From assembly GCA_024228575.1 (NCBI GenBank), contig JAAETH010000390.1:1-64000 (forward strand): a DNA stretch of 64,000 bases, written 5' to 3'. A program made the position numbers and the translations under genes. Within the stretch, counting starts at the first letter, position 1, and each line of letters opens with the position of its first letter. Of the stretch, positions 26,761-35,556 are shown in pieces. This DNA comes from Actinomycetes bacterium. GTDB lineage: Bacteria > Actinomycetota > Acidimicrobiia > Acidimicrobiales > Poriferisodalaceae. The notes beneath the pieces were generated by a model. That model ran no database searches, was not told the DNA's origin, and was given only the letters and a program-made list of their open reading frames with translations.

Positions 26761-27410
26761 GGGTGTGGTCCCTCCAGCAGTGAGATGACACGATCGAAAC
26801 CGGCGGTCGGATCTGTCACGTCGAACCAAACCGTCTGCATGTTGGCCTTCGTTGCTCCCGCGATGTTCCGCATCTGGTCGTCGACCATCAGGCATGCAGC
26901 CGGCGGCAGGCCGAGAGCGCTGCACACGAGTTCGTAAGCACGCGGGTCAGGCTTCAGGATTTCGGTGTAGGTGCCATCGACGATGCAGGTGATTCGGTCG
27001 AGAAACGGCAGGCTCGCTCGAAACCTTGGGCCGTAGAAGAGGTCGAGTTCATTGGACAGGATCGCTACGGGTCGACCCCGATCGGCCCAGCGGTCGATTG
27101 CACGTAGCGCTTCGGGGCGGAGGAAGTCGTCGACCGCTCCCGAGCGGGCGGCCTGCAGAAGGTCCGACATCATCGTCCAGTCCTCTCCGATGAGCTGCCC
27201 GGTTTCGCGTGTTCGGAGCATCCAGTAGTCCCGCTCGGTCATCTCGCCGGCCTGCATCGCCCGCCACTCGGGATCCGACTCCGGATCGAAAGGCCCCCTC
27301 CAGGTCAAGGTCCCGGCGGCCAAGCCGAGTGCCTGCTCGGTGAGCGCGTGGGTTTCGAACAGTGTCTTTGTGACGACGCCACCGAAGTCGAGCACGAGCG
27401 CCTCAACCAT
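26757..27410 (-). CDS. HAD-superfamily hydrolase
   Basis: 217 residues from ATG 27410. Motif I is LVLDFGGVVTKT, with a single aspartate followed by Phe-Gly rather than DxD, as in many haloacid-dehalogenase-type members. Motif II is ILSNE, motif III lysine is in EILKPDPRAYELVC and motif IV is MVDDQMRNI. The cap is helical (about 15-95). It could be a phosphatase, phosphonatase or dehalogenase; the missing second aspartate makes dehalogenation or a structural role possible. It overlaps the upstream gene by 8 bp and the aminotransferase by 4 bp. Confidence 0.85.
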   Translation of the reverse strand: MVEALVLDFGGVVTKTLFETHALTEQALGLAAGTLTWRGPFDPESDPEWRAMQAGEMTERDYWMLRTRETGQLIGEDWTMMSDLLQAARSGAVDDFLRPEALRAIDRWADRGRPVAILSNELDLFYGPRFRASLPFLDRITCIVDGTYTEILKPDPRAYELVCSALGLPPAACLMVDDQMRNIAGATKANMQTVWFDVTDPTAGFDRVISLLEGPHP

Positions 27411-28656
27411 GGGAGGGGACCGCCACCACACCCGATTCGAGCCACGCGTCGAACACTTCCATCGCGGTCTGTGTGTACAAAGGATCGTTGATGTGGCAGT
27501 CGAGATCGATGAGTTCCACCGGAGGACCTATGTGCACCGCGAGCGCCTCGGCCAAGGCTGCGATGGCCTCCGGTTCGTGCAGCGGGCCGCCGGGACGATC
27601 CCACTCGCCCACACCGCGGCGCGGCAGCAGGAACGCCGTCGGAGCGTCCGACTCTGCCAGAAGTCCAGCGATGTGTTCGGCCACGCGCCGCCGGTCATCG
27701 ACGCTTGCTTTGGCGCTCGTGATGAGGCGGTTGTGCTGGTGGAACTCGTATCCGGCGATCGGAGAGGGAATCGGTTGATGGGCGACGGCATCGATCATGT
27801 CGACACCCCCGGGACCGATCAGGCGTGGCACACCCGGCGCTGAAAGCCGGCCCGGCCCCGACACGACCTGCGAGCCGAAGAAGTCGTTGGCGACCTCCTG
27901 CAGACAGAGGTCGAAGACGGCGGCCAACCGGCCTTGTTGCGCCATCTGTGCGAGCGCCCGGCCACCCATGCCTGTGCTGTGGAACACGGCTGCCTCAAAA
28001 CCGCGTGCCTCCAGAGCGGGCACGAGATCGACGATGTAGCGCAGTGCGGTCGTTCCGAGTGAGGAGATGGCGACGATCGGCCTGTCCACCGTGTCCGAGG
28101 CCTCGAACCTGCCGGCCCCCACAGCCGCTCCTACGGCCTGCCTGATCGACACCTTTGACATCTCGTTCAGGCCATAGAGACCACCTGCCCACAGCACCAT
28201 GATGAGATCGGTCGGGACACGATCAGACGGGATCAGAGGCGAGAACGCCACCGTCGACAGAACCACTTTCGGGATACCAAAAGGCACGACACTGGCGACG
28301 TCGAGTGCCAGGTCGGTTCCCATGGTCCCCCCGAGGATCACGACACCGTCGACTCGGCCGTCATCGACGAGCTGACGCGCCAGGGCTCCTGCCCCTCGGG
28401 CTGTCGCTGCCATTGCGTGATTCTCGTCGCCGAGAGCGATGATCTCCGCATTGGTGGTTCCGGCCGCCGCTGCCACATCGTGCTTCGACACGTCCGTCGG
28501 TATCGGTGCCTCACCGAGCACGCCGACGTCCATGACCATCGGTTCAGCGCCGAGCGCCCGCACACACTGAACCATGTAGTCGATCTCGGGAGACTTGGTA
28601 TCGCAGGTTCCGATCACGAGAACCCGAGACACCTCAGAGGTTGGTCGTACCTTCAT
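27403..28656 (-). CDS. Tm-1-like ATP-binding (UPF0261) family protein
   Basis: 417 residues from ATG 28656; a start 21 bp upstream is also possible. The N-terminal half begins VLVIGTCDTKSPEIDYMVQ, typical of UPF0261, whose best-known member is the ATP-binding inhibitor domain of tomato Tm-1. VILGGTMGTDLALDV and a later STGMGGRALAQ and GPGGVDMIDAV are conserved glycine-rich blocks. Bacterial function is not established. It is the first gene of the operon with HAD and aminotransferase, so it may act in the same amine-linked pathway. Confidence 0.85.
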   Translation of the reverse strand: MKVRPTSEVSRVLVIGTCDTKSPEIDYMVQCVRALGAEPMVMDVGVLGEAPIPTDVSKHDVAAAAGTTNAEIIALGDENHAMAATARGAGALARQLVDDGRVDGVVILGGTMGTDLALDVASVVPFGIPKVVLSTVAFSPLIPSDRVPTDLIMVLWAGGLYGLNEMSKVSIRQAVGAAVGAGRFEASDTVDRPIVAISSLGTTALRYIVDLVPALEARGFEAAVFHSTGMGGRALAQMAQQGRLAAVFDLCLQEVANDFFGSQVVSGPGRLSAPGVPRLIGPGGVDMIDAVAHQPIPSPIAGYEFHQHNRLITSAKASVDDRRRVAEHIAGLLAESDAPTAFLLPRRGVGEWDRPGGPLHEPEAIAALAEALAVHIGPPVELIDLDCHINDPLYTQTAMEVFDAWLESGVVAVPSHG

Positions 28657-28866
28657 TGCACCACCATAAGTTCGCAAACGAACCAGGTCTCAACTCTCAG
28701 CAGATTCGCTGGGCAAACCCAACTTCTTGTGGCGCCCGGAGAGCCTGTCGTTGGAAGGCAGGGTCACCTGTGAAGAGCTCGGACGCGACTGCTTCCATGG
28801 GTCTTCTCATTGGTCCTTAATTCGAGGTTTCTTACGCTGGAGGTCACCGGATCGAGGAGCTTGCAG

Positions 28867-31800
28867 ATGAGATGGCAAAGAGCCACAACGGCGATCGTGG
28901 CGTTGACGCTTTTGTTGGCGGCGTGTAGTCAGGCGTCGGAGTCGCGTGACGACGATCGCGGCGACAGCACCCGAGCTTCTGACCCGTCCGGTTCCGTCAT
29001 CGGGGGCGATTCGGGAACCCAGTCCAGTGCGGTCGGGGATGTATCGGCCCGTGACGAATGCCTGGCCCCGAGTGAACCTCCGGCCAACCCGGTGGACAGC
29101 GAGGAGCTGGTCTACGACGCTCATGACGCTCGGGAGGTCGGCGCGGAACCGCCGCCCATGGGCGAGTTCGTGGCCTTCCACACCAGGCTTCCCTACGCCG
29201 ACCGTGCCGTGGATCCACGCCAGGAGTCGATGCACCCCATCTCCGGGGAATTGGCGGACGTCGTGGTCAATCTGCCGGACCTCGGGAGGCTCGAATTCGC
29301 TCGGAGGACCAGCTATCGACCGGTGTGGGTGCCGCTCGCCGGGTCCACTTCTGTGTTGCCAGAGGTTGTAGCCCACGTTGGTGATGGGGATGCCCATTGG
29401 CCGGATCGCCTCAACCGGTACAGCTACGCGCGGGTTGTGGAGGCTGGTGCATCGGAGATCGTCGTGCATTGGCGCTATGTGCCGGACTTCTGTGATCCAA
29501 CCCCGAGCGGGGTCGTGCACGAACTCTTCTCCATCCAGTCTGACGGCGCCGTTGCTCGGACGGTCCACATCGGCGCCGACACGCTGGAGCGGTCAGCCGA
29601 TGTCGAGCACAATCTGCAGCAGGACCTGACCCTCGATGCCAGCGGGCTTGCTGCGGGCGCTTTGACCGGTGTGGCTGCTGGACTGACGTCACCGGATACG
29701 TTGCCGTCCGCTCTCGACGCCCACCCCGTGACGAACCCGGTGATCGACGTTCGTCTGGACGACGGGATCGATTCGGTGGCCCGGATCGCTCTCGAAGCAG
29801 CGTCTGGCGCAGAAGGTGTTGTCGGTGGTCGCTTTCCGAACTGGATGCCTGGGGTATCGGGGACAGCGCTGGCCTTCGACGGCTACACGACCGAGGTGGC
29901 GTTGCCTGCCTCCCAAACCCCAGTGCCAGGCGACTCGTTCTCCGTCGAAGCGTGGGTGTCGCTCGCCGCGTACCCGTTCGGCACCGTTCAGGTAGCGGGC
30001 CAGGCGACCACCGATGGGAACGATGCCTTCACACCGGACCCGCTCCTCGAGATCATCGACGAAGGCGAAGAACTCGAGGAAGGCGACGAAGAAGACGAAG
30101 GCGAAGAACTCGAGGAAGGCGACGAAGAAGAAGAAGGCGACGAGGACGAGGACGAAGGGGATGAGGAAGGCGGTGAGACGGTGGGCGTCTACGACAGTGT
30201 GGATCCGATCTCGGGCATGCCCCAGGCCCGACCGGTGACAGCGGGTGGGCTGGGCTACCTACTCGCAGTCGACGCACTCGGGAAGCCACAGATGCTTGGC
30301 AATTTCGGCGGGTCCTGGACGGCGGTGGGTGGCCCGGCGACCCTGTCGCTCCACGAGTGGCATCACCTCGCCGGTGTCTACGATGCCTCGGCGGGTCGAT
30401 TGGCTCTCTACGTCGACGGTATCGAGGTCGCCGTGCAGCCGGTGTCCGGTCCTCTTCGGTCGGCAGCGACACGAGACTTCGTGATCGGGCTCAATCGTGA
30501 TCCGGTCTGGAATGTCGGGGGTTCGGAGATGCATACCGAGGCCTTCGCCCGGAGCCTCTTCGGGATCGAAGGGTTGATCGATGAGGTCCGCCTCTACGAT
30601 CGTGGCCTTTCCGCTGCAGAGGTACGCGCGGCTGCCTCCCGCCCGGGTGCGGCAAACGCTCCGGTCTTGGCTTCCAGGGAGTTGCCGGATCTCTCGGGCA
30701 CTGGCTTCGCGGCAATACGAGCGACCCTCGACTACCACCCCCTCTGGGACCAGCTGTTCCACGACAGCGGCTACGACGACGTTGTTGTGTCCTTCGATTC
30801 GCTTCCGACGAGCGTGGTGTTCTGGAAGGGGATGACCTACGGCCCCGCCTGGGTCTCGGGCAACGGTGTGTGGGCCCACGACCAGAGCATGGAGTTTGGG
30901 GATAGTCAGGGGCTCGTCGAGCACATGGGAGACAAGCAGGTGCGCTACGCCCACGCTCGGGTCGTCGAGGCAACCGATGCTCGTATCGTGGTCCACTGGC
31001 GTTATGCGCCGGTCGCCGTCAGCTATCGGCTGTTCGAGACAGCGGGCGAGCTCGGCTGGGTCGATGAGTACTACACGATCTATCCGGATGGAACCACGGT
31101 GCGGTTCGTCGACGACTGGTTCGGTTCCCAGGAAGGCGGCCCGCCGGCCGGATGGCAGGGTACCTACGTCCTCACACCTCCAGGAGCCGACTGGTCCGAG
31201 ATCTACAACCCCGTTGTGGCGTCGGTGATGACCGCTGACGGAAAGCGCGGCGACCTCGATGTTGTCGAGCCGACCGATTCGAGTGCCTTTCTTTCCGGTG
31301 CCGCTGTCATCTGGACCAATACTCGGTCTGAGTACCGCCTCTACCGTGGCGTCACCGGCGGGAGCGAAGTCGTCTATCACGAAGATCTGCTCGCCGGCGA
31401 CTGGGCCCCGTTCGAGCCGGAGGTTCCCGAGGACTACTTCTTCTCGGTCAGTCCGCTGGGATTGGGCAACCACTGGCCGGTCGCCCAGGCGCCAAACGAC
31501 GGCCGAGGGGCGTTCTTCAACGATCGGCTCAGCCACTCCGAGGGCTTCGCCGGCATCGAGGTTGACGCTGCTCAGAAGTCGATGCTGTACGGGTTCTCCC
31601 GGTCGCCCGAAGCAGCGCTCCCGATGGTCAACGGCTGGAACGATCCACCGGATGTGATCGCCTCATCGCTCCCGTCGGAGGGTTTCGAGCGAGGTGAGCA
31701 CGCCTACCACTTCAGCGGGGCCGCAACCACGCTGTCGTTCACCTTGTCGGGATCCACCACTATCCACAATCCCGGGATCGTGGTGCGCGGTTGGACCGGG

Positions 31801-31947
31801 AGCGCGACACCCACCGTCACAGTCGACGGGGCTTCAGTTCCCGCCTTGAGCGGTCTCCACTTCAACCGAGGGGAACGGACCCTGGTCGTCTGGGTGCCAT
31901 TCGATGCCGCCACAGCGGAACTCGTGATCGACGGGCGATCGGCATGA
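28867..31947 (+). CDS. Large LamG-domain lipoprotein with acidic insert and duplicated flanking domains
   Basis: 1,026 residues from ATG 28867, with a lipoprotein signal (ALTLLLAACS). A LamG/concanavalin-like domain spans about 345-590 (SFSVEAWVSL, HEWHHLAGVYD, LYVDGIEVAVQ, IDEVRLYDRGLS). It is interrupted near 396-440 by a run of Glu/Asp/Gly. Two related blocks flank it: YSYARVVEA..IVVHWRY near 185-204 and YAHARVVEA..IVVHWRY near 694-713. LamG domains bind glycans or proteins. The protein is surface-anchored, and the SGNH hydrolase gene overlaps its stop, so a role in binding or processing an extracellular polysaccharide is likely. Catalytic activity is not evident. Confidence 0.8.
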   Translation: MRWQRATTAIVALTLLLAACSQASESRDDDRGDSTRASDPSGSVIGGDSGTQSSAVGDVSARDECLAPSEPPANPVDSEELVYDAHDAREVGAEPPPMGEFVAFHTRLPYADRAVDPRQESMHPISGELADVVVNLPDLGRLEFARRTSYRPVWVPLAGSTSVLPEVVAHVGDGDAHWPDRLNRYSYARVVEAGASEIVVHWRYVPDFCDPTPSGVVHELFSIQSDGAVARTVHIGADTLERSADVEHNLQQDLTLDASGLAAGALTGVAAGLTSPDTLPSALDAHPVTNPVIDVRLDDGIDSVARIALEAASGAEGVVGGRFPNWMPGVSGTALAFDGYTTEVALPASQTPVPGDSFSVEAWVSLAAYPFGTVQVAGQATTDGNDAFTPDPLLEIIDEGEELEEGDEEDEGEELEEGDEEEEGDEDEDEGDEEGGETVGVYDSVDPISGMPQARPVTAGGLGYLLAVDALGKPQMLGNFGGSWTAVGGPATLSLHEWHHLAGVYDASAGRLALYVDGIEVAVQPVSGPLRSAATRDFVIGLNRDPVWNVGGSEMHTEAFARSLFGIEGLIDEVRLYDRGLSAAEVRAAASRPGAANAPVLASRELPDLSGTGFAAIRATLDYHPLWDQLFHDSGYDDVVVSFDSLPTSVVFWKGMTYGPAWVSGNGVWAHDQSMEFGDSQGLVEHMGDKQVRYAHARVVEATDARIVVHWRYAPVAVSYRLFETAGELGWVDEYYTIYPDGTTVRFVDDWFGSQEGGPPAGWQGTYVLTPPGADWSEIYNPVVASVMTADGKRGDLDVVEPTDSSAFLSGAAVIWTNTRSEYRLYRGVTGGSEVVYHEDLLAGDWAPFEPEVPEDYFFSVSPLGLGNHWPVAQAPNDGRGAFFNDRLSHSEGFAGIEVDAAQKSMLYGFSRSPEAALPMVNGWNDPPDVIASSLPSEGFERGEHAYHFSGAATTLSFTLSGSTTIHNPGIVVRGWTGSATPTVTVDGASVPALSGLHFNRGERTLVVWVPFDAATAELVIDGRSA
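30052..30180 (+). repeat. Acidic low-complexity tract inside the LamG domain
   Basis: GAAGGCGACGAAGAA-type units repeat several times and encode alternating Glu/Asp/Gly. The longest unit (about 45 bp, containing GAACTCGAGGAAGGCGACGA) occurs twice at 30067-30132. The tract keeps the frame open and looks like a slippage-driven expansion. Confidence 0.8.
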
Positions 31948-32804
31948 ACACGCGACGACGTGCATTTCTTCTGGCTGTCCAGCTCACCCTGGGCGCCATC
32001 GCCTTGAGCGCTTGCGGCGACCAACTCAGCACACGTCCCGGAGCCGATCCGGTCACAGCGACACCAACCTCCCAGGCCACTACCGGCTCCGCAACCTCAG
32101 ACGCGGAGGATCGGGGCGATCCGCTCGTGGGGAACTCCGCCACGACCACTACCGCCGATGACAACGCAGTGACCCGGATTCATCTGATCGGGGACTCCAT
32201 CACGGAGGGCGGGTACCGCTACGAGCTGTTCAAGCTGATGGTCGATTCCGACGTGCGGTTCGACTTCGTAGGGTCCCTCGGCGATCCTCCTGAGGTGATC
32301 GCCGATGAGTATCCCTCGTACCGCGGCCAAACGTTCGACTCCGATCACGACGGTCATCCCGACCTCACGACACAGGCGGTCGCCGATCGGATGCCGATGA
32401 TCATGGCGAACATCGAGACACCCGACATGGCGCTGATCCATCTGGGAACCAACGACTACGAGGGTCTGCCGATCGACGAGATCGACAGCATCATCCCCAC
32501 GAGCCTGGCGGCCATGCGCACCATCGTGTCGGAACTGCGTGAGGCCAATCCCGATGTACAGATCTTCATCGCTCAGATCATCCCCATGATCAGCGAGTTC
32601 GGCCCACAGAACGACTATGTCCGCAGCCTGAACGCAGAGCTGGCGGTGCTGGCGAGCACCGAGACATCGTCGGCTTCACCGATTCTCATAGTCGACATGA
32701 ACACCGGGTTCGACGACGGGCATCTTGGGGACCCCTGGCATCCGAATCGGTCCGGTGCCATCGAGATCGCCCAGCGATGGCTGGCTGCGATACGACCCCG
32801 TTGA
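31944..32804 (+). CDS. SGNH/GDSL hydrolase lipoprotein
   Basis: 286 residues from ATG 31944, overlapping the LamG stop. A lipoprotein signal ends at Cys24 (IALSAC), followed by a Thr/Ser-rich linker to about residue 75. The four SGNH blocks are visible: GDSITEG with the nucleophile serine, a glycine in block II, GTNDYEG with asparagine, and DPWHPNRSG with the Asp-His pair. The family includes esterases that remove acetyl or acyl groups from sugars and lipids. Coupled to the LamG lipoprotein, it is probably a surface esterase acting on the same polymer. Confidence 0.9.
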   Translation: MNTRRRAFLLAVQLTLGAIALSACGDQLSTRPGADPVTATPTSQATTGSATSDAEDRGDPLVGNSATTTTADDNAVTRIHLIGDSITEGGYRYELFKLMVDSDVRFDFVGSLGDPPEVIADEYPSYRGQTFDSDHDGHPDLTTQAVADRMPMIMANIETPDMALIHLGTNDYEGLPIDEIDSIIPTSLAAMRTIVSELREANPDVQIFIAQIIPMISEFGPQNDYVRSLNAELAVLASTETSSASPILIVDMNTGFDDGHLGDPWHPNRSGAIEIAQRWLAAIRPR

Positions 32805-32883
32805 TCGAGCGATCCCACGCTCGACGAGTCCCGCGGCCGCACGGATCACCACGATGAGAGTCGGGCCAAGATCGACCGTTTTG

Positions 32884-33303
32884 TCAGCTGATGCTCTTCA
32901 GGTAGGCGACGATGTTGTTGATGTCGTCGTCGCCCAGGGCTGGGTTCCCGCCCTTGACGGGCATGTCCAGGCCAGTGGTGTTGTCCGGATCCGAGCTGAG
33001 GCGACCAGCCTTGATAAAGGCCGCGAGTTCCTCTGGTGACGTCGAGGCGACGAAACCACCGTCGGCTCCCGGCAGCTCGGGACCAATGGTCCCGTCGGCT
33101 CCGTGACACGACTGGCAGGAGGCGACGTACAGCTCCTGGCCCGCTTCGACCGACGCGGTTGCCTCCTCCGAGGTGGAGTCTGTTTCCGCGCTGGACGTCG
33201 TGGCCGGCTCGCCTTCGTCTGTGCCGTCGTCGCCCCCGCCGCACGCGCTGGCCACGAGTGCCAACACCGCTAGGAGGAGCGCGATCGTTCTGTTTGCCTT
33301 CAT
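32884..33303 (-). CDS. Class I c-type cytochrome lipoprotein, likely NosZ electron donor
   Basis: 139 residues. Lipoprotein signal with Cys21 (VASAC), an acidic/Thr linker (24-52), then one heme domain: CQSCH at 63-67 binds heme covalently, and Met114 in GLDMPVKGG is the likely sixth ligand. It resembles small cytochrome c6/c551 carriers. It is the last gene of the nos operon, 26 bp after nosL. It is therefore the likely membrane-tethered donor of electrons to the N2O reductase, as cytochromes c do in other clade II nos clusters. Confidence 0.9.
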   Translation of the reverse strand: MKANRTIALLLAVLALVASACGGGDDGTDEGEPATTSSAETDSTSEEATASVEAGQELYVASCQSCHGADGTIGPELPGADGGFVASTSPEELAAFIKAGRLSSDPDNTTGLDMPVKGGNPALGDDDINNIVAYLKSIS

Positions 33304-33329
33304 TGGTTTCCCTTTCGAGGGGACTCGTT

Positions 33330-33827
33330 CTATTCGTGGAGGCCGGGAAGGACCAGCTCGCCCTCGGCCACTGCGTGCAACAGATCGGACCAGCTGAGCA
33401 CGCTGGTGCCGTGTGTGTCGGCCTGTCGATGGGCCTCGTCTGCCGAGCGGAATGCGAGGATGCCCCAGCCCATCGGTGTCATGATGTCATCGGATATGAC
33501 GAAGGTCGCCTCGGCCACGGCCAGAGGTTCACCGGACTCGTAGTCGTGGACCCAGATTTCAGCCGTTTCGAGAAGGCCGTTGCGTTGGCCCTGGGTGAGC
33601 ATCCCCCCGATGTCGTCGAAACGCCGCTCCTGCCCGTCTGGGGTGCGATAGCTCGCTGCGAATCGAACGTCGTCGATGAGCATGCCGCATTCGTCGCACA
33701 TCGTACGTCCTTCGACGATCTCGGGGGCCCCCGAGTCCCCATCGTCGGAACCGCATGCTCCGGCGAGGATCACCATCGCCACCAGAAAAAGATGCCACCT
33801 GATCCCTCGATGGTTTCTTGTTGTCAT
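33330..33827 (-). CDS. nosL: NosL copper chaperone lipoprotein
   Basis: 165 residues from ATG 33827, coupled to the nosY stop. Signal peptide ends at Cys25 (LAGAC). The NosL copper-binding signature CDECGM lies at 44-49, followed by a small alpha/beta domain with RRFDDIGGML and MGWGILAFRSADEA. NosL is a membrane-anchored Cu(I) carrier thought to deliver copper to apo-NosZ. Its place after nosDFY matches other nos operons. Confidence 0.9.
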   Translation of the reverse strand: MTTRNHRGIRWHLFLVAMVILAGACGSDDGDSGAPEIVEGRTMCDECGMLIDDVRFAASYRTPDGQERRFDDIGGMLTQGQRNGLLETAEIWVHDYESGEPLAVAEATFVISDDIMTPMGWGILAFRSADEAHRQADTHGTSVLSWSDLLHAVAEGELVLPGLHE

Positions 33828-34702
33828 AGGTCCGCTCCTCTCCTGAAAACCAGCCACGCGAGAGTCAGCGGTGCGACTACCCACGCCACAAGTACACCAA
33901 CACCAATCAGGCCCACGCGATCGCCGTAGGTGTCAACGGCGTAGGTTCCCGCGGGCCCCAGGGCGTCGAGCGAGCCGTCCAGGGCAACGATTGCCGCCAC
34001 GCGGAAGGCTTCGACGGGGTTGAGGACCGCCGCCAAGAACAAGGACTCCACCGGTAGACGGGACGCCAAGACCGAACCCATGATGCCCAGATCGCCGAGG
34101 AAGACCAGCACGAACCACACAAAAAGTGCGGTGCTGGTCGCCGCCCCCACCTTGCGTTGGCTGACACCGATGACCAGCCCGATCGCGACGGCGCACAGCG
34201 AGAGCAGCCATGACAGCCCGGTCAAGCGGATCAGCACCGATGCGCTGACGGAGGCATCCCGCAGGGTGCTGAGCACACCCGCAACGCCGAAGCCTGCCGC
34301 GAGGGCCGCGAGGAGGGCCCCTCCGAGGCCAACGAACGTTCCGAGCAAGACCTCCGTGCGACCGATCGGTTGGCTGAGAACGAACGCGAGCGACCCGGAC
34401 TCCCTCTCCGAAGGGAGCACCCTCGCCCCGAGGCTGATCGCCATGAGTACCACGACGAGTTGCACTAGAGCGACGAGCGCGGCCCCGGTCCGGCCGAACC
34501 CGCCGCTCAGGACCACGGACGAATCAGGGATGGCCACGAGGGTCAGCGAGGCGGCCAGCGCGGCGAAACCGATCGTGTACAGCCAGAACCAGCGGTCGCG
34601 AAGTGACTCCTGCAGAACTTTCACGACGATCACGCGGATGAGCCGGAACTCCACTCCCTCGCCGCCCACCTGCTCCTCGACTCCCGTATCTACTTCGCTC
34701 AT
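33824..34702 (-). CDS. nosY: NosY-type ABC transporter permease
   Basis: 292 residues from ATG 34702, with the ATGA overlap to nosF choosing the start. Six or so hydrophobic segments (near 42-62, 70-95, 115-140, 155-178, 185-215 and 255-280) match the ABC-2 type NosY permease. LPSERESGSLAFVLSQPIGRTEVLLG is the conserved cytoplasmic loop, shown here in part as ERESGSLAFVLSQP. With NosF it forms the membrane transporter that works with NosD in building the copper-sulfide centre of NosZ. Confidence 0.88.
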   Translation of the reverse strand: MSEVDTGVEEQVGGEGVEFRLIRVIVVKVLQESLRDRWFWLYTIGFAALAASLTLVAIPDSSVVLSGGFGRTGAALVALVQLVVVLMAISLGARVLPSERESGSLAFVLSQPIGRTEVLLGTFVGLGGALLAALAAGFGVAGVLSTLRDASVSASVLIRLTGLSWLLSLCAVAIGLVIGVSQRKVGAATSTALFVWFVLVFLGDLGIMGSVLASRLPVESLFLAAVLNPVEAFRVAAIVALDGSLDALGPAGTYAVDTYGDRVGLIGVGVLVAWVVAPLTLAWLVFRRGADL

Positions 34703-35556
34703 CGTCTCCACACCTCGAAGTCGAGTACCTCGACACCCGATTCGCTCAGGTGGCCGAGCGCGACCGCCTTGCGCTGGGCCGAGACCTCTACGAGTACGCC
34801 GTGCCCGTTCAGCCGTGCATTGAAGCCCTTCGCTGCGAGCAGCTCATGGGCACGGGCTTCGTCGCCTCCTGCAACCGACAGGTGTAGCCAGGAGCTGAGC
34901 CCGAGCCGGTCGGCGAGCTGTGATGGAGGGCACTCCTCCACGACCCGCCCGTTGTCGAGGGCGACCACTCTGTCGACGAGCATGGCGAGCTCCTCGAGGT
35001 TGTGCGAGCACAACAGGAGGACCCGGCCCTCGCCTCGGAGGTCCTCAAGCTGTCGGACCATCAGCTCGCGAGACGCCAGGTCGAGGCTCGAGGTGGGTTC
35101 GTCCAGCAGCAGCACCGGTGGATCGTCCAGCAGGGCGAGGGCGAGGGCAAGCCGCTGCTTCATTCCACCGGACAGCTCGCGGACCCGCTTGGCAGCGTGC
35201 TGCTCGAGCCCGACCTGCTCGATCACCAGAGGGAGCCTCTCCGCGGGCGCACGGCGGAGCCGGCGGGTGAGTTGGAGGGTCTCGCGGATCGTAAGGTCGT
35301 CGTAGAAGCCCAGCTCCTGGGGAACAGTGCCGATCAAGCGACGCGTGGCTTTGGGCCGACGTTTCGCATCGATGCCGTGCACACGGATCGAGCCCTCGTA
35401 GCGGACCAGGCCGAGAATGCAGCGCATGATCGTGGTCTTGCCCGCCCCGTTGGGGCCCCACAGGCCGACGGACTCACCGTCCGCGATCTCGATGTCGACC
35501 CCGTCGAGTACGGCTGTGCGGCCGTAGTGTTTCACCAGGTTCTCGATGGTGATCAT
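34699..35556 (-). CDS. nosF: NosF-type ABC transporter ATPase
   Basis: 285 residues with all ATPase motifs: Walker A GPNGAGKTT near 35, signature LSGGMKQRLALA near 130, Walker B VLLLDEPTSSLD near 152 and the H-loop in LLCSHNLEE. The C-terminal domain of about 75 residues is typical of NosF. Start and stop overlap nosD and nosY by 4 bp each, so the three are made together. It powers the NosDFY system. Confidence 0.9.
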   Translation of the reverse strand: MITIENLVKHYGRTAVLDGVDIEIADGESVGLWGPNGAGKTTIMRCILGLVRYEGSIRVHGIDAKRRPKATRRLIGTVPQELGFYDDLTIRETLQLTRRLRRAPAERLPLVIEQVGLEQHAAKRVRELSGGMKQRLALALALLDDPPVLLLDEPTSSLDLASRELMVRQLEDLRGEGRVLLLCSHNLEELAMLVDRVVALDNGRVVEECPPSQLADRLGLSSWLHLSVAGGDEARAHELLAAKGFNARLNGHGVLVEVSAQRKAVALGHLSESGVEVLDFEVWRR

